The notes beneath the pieces are model-generated. The model worked only from the letters and a program-made list of their open reading frames with translations. It was not told the origin of the DNA and made no database searches. Below are positions 56,936 through 64,000 of a DNA stretch of 64,000 nucleotides, one piece after another (position 1 is the stretch's first letter; each line of letters starts with the position of its first letter). Source of the DNA: Corylus avellana (lineage: Eukaryota > Streptophyta > Magnoliopsida > Fagales > Betulaceae); NCBI RefSeq assembly GCF_901000735.1, contig NC_081551.1, positions 3,310,745 to 3,374,744 on the forward strand, written 5' to 3'. The position numbers and the translations under genes are program-made.

Positions 56936-58790
56936 ATGGTGAACACACCTCCGCACCCTGACACATCTCCTCATCTTATCCCAATCATCCAAACAGATAT
57001 ACCCGGAACCTCACATGATCCAAATCCCCAAACAGCTGTCACGGTGGATTTTATGAAGCGAATAGCCGAATCTGTTGAGGCTATGAGGAAGCAGAATGAA
57101 GAGATCGTCTCTAGGCTGCCTCCTAGAGAAGACTCGACACAGAAGAGAAGACGAGAAGAGTCTCATAGAAATCCACCACCATCAGCCCGACGTCAGTCAA
57201 CCCAACCAAATACTGGAAGTTCAATACAAGGCAATCCTCATATTGTTCGGGGCTAAAGCAAACACTAGTCGACAAGAGCTTGCCAAGCATTCACAACTTG
57301 GTGGTAGGTCACGCCATGGCGAGTCTAGTCATGCCAAAACCCATCACGGTAATTCCCAGTATAGCCATTCCTGTCATGTTCGGTCGTATCTTGATAAACC
57401 TGTAGAGACTGCCGTGCACAAAGACGTTAAAGATCTCCAGCAGAAGTTTGAAAAGATGGCCTTCTTAATTGATCTTCTACCGAAGATCTATTGCAATACA
57501 CCAACTTGCCTTTTACCGACCGAGTGATGAGGTTCCCCATGCCTGGTAATTTTAAGGTTCCTTGGGTTGGCGAATATGATAGAAGTGGAGATCCTTCCGA
57601 CCATAAGGAGAGTTTCCGAGCTCATATCATCCTTCATGAAACTCCTGATGAAATTGCTTGTCAAGCTTTCCCTTTAACTCTAAAGGGAGTCGCAAAGGAA
57701 TGGTTCGGAAGTCTGAGCCCTAAATCAGTTGACAGTTTTGATTATCTTGGGCAACAGTTCCTGGGTCAGTTTCTTGCCACTGGGAGAAGAAAGAAGAACC
57801 CGACATATCTATTGTCTCTCATGCAGGGAAAAGATGAATCTTTGAAAGAATATTTGTCGCGATTTAATCGGGAGAAGTTGACAGTGGAGAGTACTGACGA
57901 GCAAACCATTCTCTCGGCATTGATGCATGGTATACAAACCGAAGGGCCTCTGATGGCCGAGTTGTCCAAAAGGCCAAAGACAGGAACTTTGCGACAGTTC
58001 AACAGCAAGGCCGAGGAATTCATCAACCAAGAAGAAACTATCTCGGCATTGCTGAAATCTAAAGCTGCCGAGAGTAAGTTTGCTGCTGATCCGGTTATGA
58101 CAAAACCAAGAGTTATAATCGAGAAGAAGAAAAAGGACAGTCAAAATCCTAAGGTTCAGGATAAGAAGGTCGGTCTTTTGCCTCATCCAAACCATCATCA
58201 ACAATATGTGGGATGGACACCCTTGAATACAACTGTTTATAGGGTGTTCATGGAAGTTAAAAAGGACCCAAGTTTCCGATGGCCGGGAAGGATGAAGTCT
58301 CCTCCCCAGCACCGCAGTACTCAGAAGTTTTGCGAGTATCATAACGATCATGGGCATCAAACCGAGGATTGTATTAGTCTTCGATTCGAGATTGAAAAAT
58401 TTCTGAGAAATGGGAAGTTACTGAATTTCTTGGCTGAGGAAAATAGCAAGGGAAAAAATATTCAGGATGCACAGGGACAGCATTCGGGTCAGAATAATGA
58501 TCGGTCACGTAACCAGAGGCAAAGGCGAGATGAGCCGAGGATTTCGCAGAATCAGCAGCAAAATCCTCAGAACCAAGCTATTATTGGCGAGATTCGCACC
58601 ATCTCAGGAGGTCTGGCTAGTGGAGGAGAATCAAGCTCGGCAAGGAAGGCTTACGCCAAGCAGGCTAGAATGGAAGAAATCTTCGCGCTGGAAAAACCCT
58701 CCAAGATTCAGAAGAGGGAACCGAGTGTTCTAACATTTTCGGAGGAAGATGCGAAAGAAGTCTCGATGCCACATGATGATGCTTTGGTGA
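56936..58790 (+). pseudogene. gag of the Tat-like element, disrupted
   Basis: Starts MVNTPPHPDTSPH. The frame shifts near 57250 and back near 57490, and a stop lies at 57254. The capsid region from 57530 is well kept: FPMPGNFKVPWVGEYDRSGD, then ACQAFPLTLKGVAKEWFGSL, then GQFLATGRRKKNPTYLLSL and ESLKEYLSRFN, matching the plant retrotransposon gag domain. A Cys/His segment (FCEYHNDHGHQTEDC, about 58330-58375) follows. Q/N/R-rich sequence leads to the protease. Confidence 0.85.
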
Positions 58791-61321
58791 TAATGTTGAC
58801 GGTAGCAAACCATGCCATTCACCGAGTCTTGATGGACAATGGAAGCTCGGCTGATATTATTTATTGGACAGTTGTTCAACAATTGGGCATTGGCCGAGAG
58901 AAGTTGAAACCTTTCTTGTCACCGTTGATAGGATTTACAGGTGAGCATGTCCAACCCATTGGGTTGATTTCGCTTTCGGTTACAGCGAGGACTGCTCCTA
59001 GACAATCCACTATCATGGTGGATTTTTTGGTCATTGACCGACTATCAGCTTACAATATGATCATTGGTCGCTCGGCTTTGAATTTGCTGAGGGCAGTCAC
59101 TTCCACCTATCACTTGAAAATGAAATTCCCAACCATTGAAAGGGTCGGAGAGGTTAGGGGGGAATAAGTTGTTGCTAGAAGGTGCTACAATACATCTTTG
59201 AAGAAATGCTCAAAGTTAGCACTATTGATGATCGGTAGTTTAGCTGATGAGCGAAAGATGCAGTTGAGGAAGGAGCCAGCCGAGCCATTGATTGATATAC
59301 CTATAGCTGAAGGAAAGGTTGTCAAGATCGGTTCTCAGCTAGCTCCTAGAGTTAAAGAAGCTCTTATTCGGTTTCTCCAGCAGAATCTTGAAGTTTTTGC
59401 ATGGTCTCCTGAAGACATGCCAGGGATTGACCCCAAGGATATTGTTCATCACTTGAACATTGATCCAGGGGTCAAACCAGTAAAGCAGAAGCGAAGGAAG
59501 TTTGCTCCCGATAGAAACATGGCGATAGCCGAGGAAGTGGACAAGCTACTGAAGGCTCAGTTCATTGAAGAGGCGCATTACTCTGACTGGCTATCCAACG
59601 TAGTGATGGTTAAGAAGTCCTTTGGGAAGTGGAGGATATGTGTAGATTTTACCGATCTCAACAAAGCTTGCCCGAAGGACAGTTTTCCATTACCCCATAT
59701 TAGCTCCTTAGTTGATGCAACAACAGGGTATGAGTTGCTGAGCTTCATGGATGCCTTCTCAGGCTATAATCAGATTTTCATGCATCCATCTGATGAAGAA
59801 AAGACAGCCTTCATCACCGACCGAGGCTTGTATTGCTAGAAGGTCATGCCATTCGGTCTGAAGAATGCCGGTGCAACTTACCAAAGGCTGGTAAACAGGA
59901 TGTTTCAAGAACAGATTGGTAAGAATATGGAGGTTTATGTTGATGACATGCTGGTCAAAAGCAAGCTGCAGATGGACCATGTTACCGACTTGCAGGAGGC
60001 GTTCAAGACATTGAAGCGCTTTAAGATGAAATTGAACCCTACAAAGTGTGCATTCGGAGTCTCATCCGGGAAGTTCCTCGGTTATATGGTGTCTAGCCGA
60101 GGGATTGAGGCTAATCCAGAAAAGATCCAGGCGGTATTGGATATGCAATCTCCAAAGAATGTAAAGCAGGTTCAGCAGTTGACAGGAAGAATCGCAGCCT
60201 TGAGTAGGTTCATCTCTCGGTCTACAGATAAGTGTCTTCCGTTGTTTAAGATTTTACGCAAGGCTTTCGAATGGTCTAAAGAGTGCGAACAGGCGTTCGA
60301 ACAGCTTAAAAGGTATCTGGTTAGTCCACCTCTTCTCAGCCGAGCTGTTCCTGGTGAAACATTGTATCTATACTTGGCAGTATCACCAACTGCTGTCAGT
60401 GCGGCTTTGATCCGGGTGGAAGAAGGGGTTCAGAAGCCAGTCTACTTCATCAGCCGAGCGTTGCATGGCGCCGAGGAAAGATACGTACAGATGGAGAAAC
60501 TCGCTTTCACCTTAGTAATTGCCTCCAGAAAGCTCCAACTGTACTTCCAAGCTCATACAATCAATGTCCTGACCGAGTATCCATTAAAGAAAGTACTTCG
60601 GAAGCTGGATTTGTCTGGTCGGCTGATCAACTGGGCAATTGAAATTAGTGAATTCGACATTCACTTTATCTCACGTAATGTTGTTAAAGGTCAAGCTTTA
60701 GCAGACTTTGTGGTAGAATTCACCAACATTCAAGACCAGAAAGATTGGCCGAAAGAGAGGACATGGGTAATTTATGTGGATGGTTCATCTACCAAAAGAA
60801 ACGGTGGAGCTAGGGTCGTAATGATCACGCCGGATGGAAGAGAGTTGAAAAGCTCATTAAGGTTAGAATTCAAAACTACCAACAACGAAGCTGAGTATGA
60901 AGCTGTAATAGCTGGGCTCGGTTTAGCTCAAGAGCTAGAGGCAGAGTTGGTGGAAGTTCGGAGTGATTCACAAGTTATAGTCGGCCATATTCGCGGCGAG
61001 TTTGAGGCTAAGGGCACCAAAATGAAACTCTACTTGTCCAAAATTCAAGGTATGCAAAAATCTTTTAAGAAGTTTTGCATTGTTAAAATCCCAAGGGAAG
61101 AGAACAAGAAGGCCGACCATCTGGCCCATTTAGGCTCTTCAACAGAGTGTGAGGTGAGAGAATTCGATCAGATAATACAAGTTCAGCAACAGCCTTCCAT
61201 TGCTGAGAAGGTTTTTATTCTAACTATCGAAGTCATGCCTGTTTGGGCTGAAGAAATTGTTGGTTATCTTGGAAGGGAAATTCTGCCGGCAGAAAAGAGA
61301 AAGGCTGTACAGTTAAAATGA
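58790..61321 (+). pseudogene. Protease, reverse transcriptase and two RNase H domains
   Basis: Same frame as gag. Protease site LMDNGSSADI near 58832-58860. A stop at 59165 separates it from the RT. RT: KWRICVDFTDLNKACPKDSF, PFGLKNAGATYQRLVN and the catalytic YVDDM near 59936. A stop at 59837 lies inside RT. Gypsy RNase H: VYFISRALHGAEERYVQMEK and ISEFDIHFISRN. A second RNase H follows: WVIYVDGSS, NNEAEYEA, VRSDSQVIVGHI and ENKKADHLAHLG, with its acidic residues present. It ends at a stop at 61319. No frameshift is seen from 57491 on, only stops. Confidence 0.9.
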
Positions 61322-62527
61322 AAGGCTGCTCGGTTCGCACTAGTCAATGGAGCTCTTTTCAAGCGAAGTTTTATGTTACCGCTCCTTAAATGTGTCTCAA
61401 AGGAAGAAGGTGATTATGTTCTTCGAGAGATTCATGAAAGAATCTGTGGCAGTCACTCGGAACCCCGCATCTTGGCTCACAAAGCAGTAAGAGCAGGATT
61501 GTTTTGGCCGAGCATGAACCAGGACTCCATAAATATGGTCAAGACTTGTGATAGCTGTCAGCGCTTTGCCAATGTTATCAAACAACCTCCAGAAGAACTA
61601 AGCTCGGTTTCGTCACCATGGCCATTTTCACAATGGGGGGTGGATATAGTAGGGCCATTACCTACAGGGAAAGGAGAAGTTCGGTTCGTTGTGGTCGCTG
61701 TAGACTATTTTACCAAGTGGGCAGAAGCTGAAGCTCTGGTGAATATTACCGCTAAGAACATCGAATAATTTCTTTGGAGAAATGTTATTTGTCGATATGG
61801 GATTCCTTATGCCTTTGTCACTGACAATGGTAAGCAATTTGACTGTGAGTCCTTTCGGAATTGGTGTGCCGGACTTCATGTTCGGCAATACTTTTCATCT
61901 CCGGGACATCCTCAAGCAAATGGACAAGTAGAAGCAACGAATAAGACCATATTCCAGATTCTGAAGAAGAAGCTCGGTCAGCATAAGGGGGAATGGTCAG
62001 AAAATCTTCCCGAAGTTCTATGGGCATACCGCACAACCAGAAGGACTCAAACTGAGGAGACTCCTTTCGCCTTAGCCTACGGAACCGAGGCTGTCATCCC
62101 TGCCGAGGTCGGATCATGAAGTTTTCGAGTGAATACATTCAACCCAAATTTCAACGACGAAGGTCTAAAGTTACATTTGGACTTACTGCAAAAAAAACAA
62201 GATCAGGCCCAGGTTACAATTGCAGCATATCAACAAAGGGTAGCTCGATATTGCAACCGACGAGTGAAGCATCACAGTTGCAAAGTCGGAGATTTGGTTT
62301 TGAAAAAAGTCACCTTGGCAACCAAAGATGCAACCGAGGGAAAGCTCGTACCAAATTGGGAAGGACCATACCAGGTGATCAAATGTGGCAAAGCGGGAGC
62401 TTACCACTTTGCAAACTCCGAAGGAAAAAACTCTAGCGGCCATGGAATGCCGAACATCTTAAGAAGTATTTTGTATAAAATTATAATTCTCAGAGCATCA
62501 CTTTTGTTATATTCTTTTTATAGTTGA
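61322..62527 (+). pseudogene. Integrase of the Tat-like element, with stops
   Basis: HHCC zinc-binding part: IHERICGSH and CDSCQ. Catalytic core: GVDIVGPL, VTDNGKQF and GQVEATNK supply the D, D, E residues. Stops at 61766 and 62117 split the core and the C-terminal part. The C-terminal region carries VGDLVLKKV and KLVPNWEGPYQVIK, as usual for gypsy integrases, with no chromodomain visible. Confidence 0.88.
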
Positions 62528-63540
62528 TCGATATATATCAATGAAGGGTCATCTGAGATTATAATCATGCGAAAATCTTAAGTATGTGGCAGACCATGCA
62601 TTCGATGAAATACTGCCCTAGAATTATCGAGCATTACTCGATATGTTCTTACCAAGGCATTTTCATTAAACCAAACGCAAATCTTTTATTTTAAAAAGAT
62701 TTTAGCTCGGTGAAACATAGCTGGAGAAATAACCGAATGTCGCTCGGTCAAATTTCGCTAAGGCGCTTTCTCGAGTAAGAAGAATGTCTTAAGTATGCCG
62801 ATCTCAAGAACTAGCAAACTTTTTATTCCATGCTTCGGGAGATATAGCTGCACTTAGCGCTTTTCCGAGGATCATCTTTTGGAAAGTATTTACAACACTT
62901 TCCAATCCTTTGGCGAGATATAGCTTGAGACTTTCCTGAGCGTAACTCGGCTATACGTCGCTAGGGCGCTTTCCCAAGGAAGAGTTCGAAAATATAGCTG
63001 AACAAAGTGCTTTCCGAACTTAACCTTTATTCAAAGGTTCTTCATCGGAGAAATATAGCCAGAGAAGTTTCCGAACGTATTTCGGTAAACATCACCAAGG
63101 CACTTTCCCGATGATGAAGTGCATAATATCCCTACAACTACAAAATCCACCGAGTATTAAGCCTTCATACCAAGCATATTACTCAAACAAGCATACACAC
63201 TTACCGAGTAGTTTCCTTAAACAAATATATGCTTATCATGGTTTAGCGTAATTTGCTCACAAACAGCGCATCCTCGGTCAAACATGCAGTATGTTGCGGT
63301 ATTAATTCAAGTTTTACACTCGGTTCAAAGTCTTTTACGCCTCGTTAAGATTCCCATCAGTATAAATTACATTTATAAACTATGGGAATCGGGGGGGTAT
63401 ACATAGTATGTTTGCGAATATTGATGTGCAAGTTTGATATGGACCGAACACGAGATTTTCTCATTATGAAAAATTTCTTTCATTTACAAAGTTTGTATAG
63501 ATTGGATACAAAAAGAGAGATGTTCTCTCGGTATTTACAC
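62528..63540. repeat. Non-coding 3' region with degenerate repeats
   Basis: Between about 62700 and 63120 the phrases GAAACATAGCTGGAG, GAGATATAGCT, AATATAGCTGAAC and AATATAGCCAGAG recur every 60-110 bases, each followed by GCGCTTTC/GCACTTTCC and CCGA. These are decayed tandem repeats of a kind common downstream of pol in Tat-group elements. Confidence 0.65.
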
Positions 63541-63550
63541 TTAGGAAGAC

Positions 63551-64000
63551 TCAAGGAGAGGCATGATCCCAGTCTTCGTCAGATGCAGCCACTGACTTCT
63601 CCCAGTCATCATGAGCATTGGTACGCTCGGCTGCAGAAGAAGATTCCCCAACCTGACCCTGAGCAAACGGATTAAAGCCGAAGATAGTAATGCCTTTGCA
63701 ATCGGGCATCTGCTCTTTGCCGAACGTGGCAATCTTCGAAATGGCCTCTTCAGTGGGAGGAACATCTTCAGGTTTTATGGTGTTCAGGTTGACATCCTCG
63801 GGAGGATTCTTCGACCAACTGCGAAAGGTTTCGAAACCTGAGATGAAGCCTGTGCCCCAACCGTAATCTCGGGCCCAGGAAGCAAAGGAGAGCTGCTTGT
63901 AGAAATCCCGAGCTTTGTTCTTGTATCTGAACACTTGCTCCTTTGCTCACAGGAATTTTTTTTAAAGCCCTCGGCCCTCCTAACAGCAGCTTTGGCCTTC
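63551..64000 (-). pseudogene. Antisense extra ORF of the retrotransposon (partial)
   Basis: The minus-strand frame from about 63934 encodes RYKNKARDFYKQLSFASWAR, DYGWGTGFISGFETFRSW, IKPEDVPPTEEAISK and an acidic end DEDWDHASP, stopping at 63551. Upstream, another frame encodes KAKAAVRRAEGFKKNS, so a frameshift probably lies at the poly-A tract near 63957, in a coiled-coil-like part. Function is unknown. Antisense ORFs between pol and the 3' LTR are known from Tat-group elements such as Grande. Confidence 0.65.

Larger units (their letters stand above)
56316..64000 (+). mobile_element. Degenerate Ty3/gypsy retrotransposon, Tat-like lineage, 5' part
   Basis: Order: 5' LTR 56316-56874, primer site, gag, protease, RT, RNase H, second RNase H, integrase, non-coding region with degenerate repeats, antisense ORF, window end. 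The second RNase H and the extra antisense ORF after pol point to the plant Tat/Ogre/Retand group. The 3' LTR is outside the window, so the target duplication (left candidate GTAAC) cannot be tested. Confidence 0.88.

Overview
This window is nuclear DNA from a flowering plant, most likely a woody eudicot. It is strongly AT-rich, its genes have GT-AG introns with plant histone and SCAI/LMBR1 homologues, and it is dense in MITEs, LTR retrotransposons, a SINE-like repeat and LINE remnants. I cannot name the species. Nine runs of N interrupt it, and several lie inside or between near-identical repeats, so some duplications may be assembly artefacts.

Layout. 1-7032: 5' part of an LMBR1-like membrane-protein gene (minus strand, exons 1-4, cut by a gap) between two copies of a ~1 kb direct repeat. 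7033-19626: gene-poor, with a copia LTR remnant, a hAT MITE with perfect 8-bp target duplication, a Mutator-type foldback element with 9-bp duplication, a MITE family and a SINE-like element split by a MITE. 19627-24786: a complete nine-exon SCAI/UPF0682 gene (602 aa), including one GC-AG intron. 26430-52454: an array derived from a histone H3.3 gene. The intact H3.3 gene is at 51742-52454. At least six relatives carry pieces of the H3.3 promoter, leader intron or tail exon and/or a short unknown domain marked by NHPEIDVS and HDFPMPP. The best preserved, at 47334-47756, would splice at the ancestral H3 junction to give an H3-like N-terminal tail fused to the unknown domain (113 aa). Other members are a solo 84-aa ORF (43537-43791) and broken copies near 26.9, 32.0, 40.4 and 42.6 kb. 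The array is interrupted by a non-autonomous LTR element, a deleted hAT transposon with a nested MITE, a 56-60 bp minisatellite, a small membrane-protein gene (37873-38286), a Ty3 pol fragment in a leader intron and two LINE zf-RVT remnants.

52455-64000: a GC-rich inverted/tandem repeat, a decayed PPR pseudogene, and from 56316 a degenerate Ty3/gypsy element resembling the Tat lineage. It has a 5' LTR, primer-binding site, gag, protease, RT, RNase H, a second RNase H, integrase, degenerate spacer repeats and an antisense ORF, and it runs off the window.

The most unusual observation is the H3-tail chimera and its surrounding array. The conserved promoter, leader intron and tail intron show that the derivatives arose by DNA-level duplication and exon replacement rather than retroposition. 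The derivative promoters lack the histone octamer motif present upstream of the true H3.3 gene. Expression and function are not shown by the sequence.
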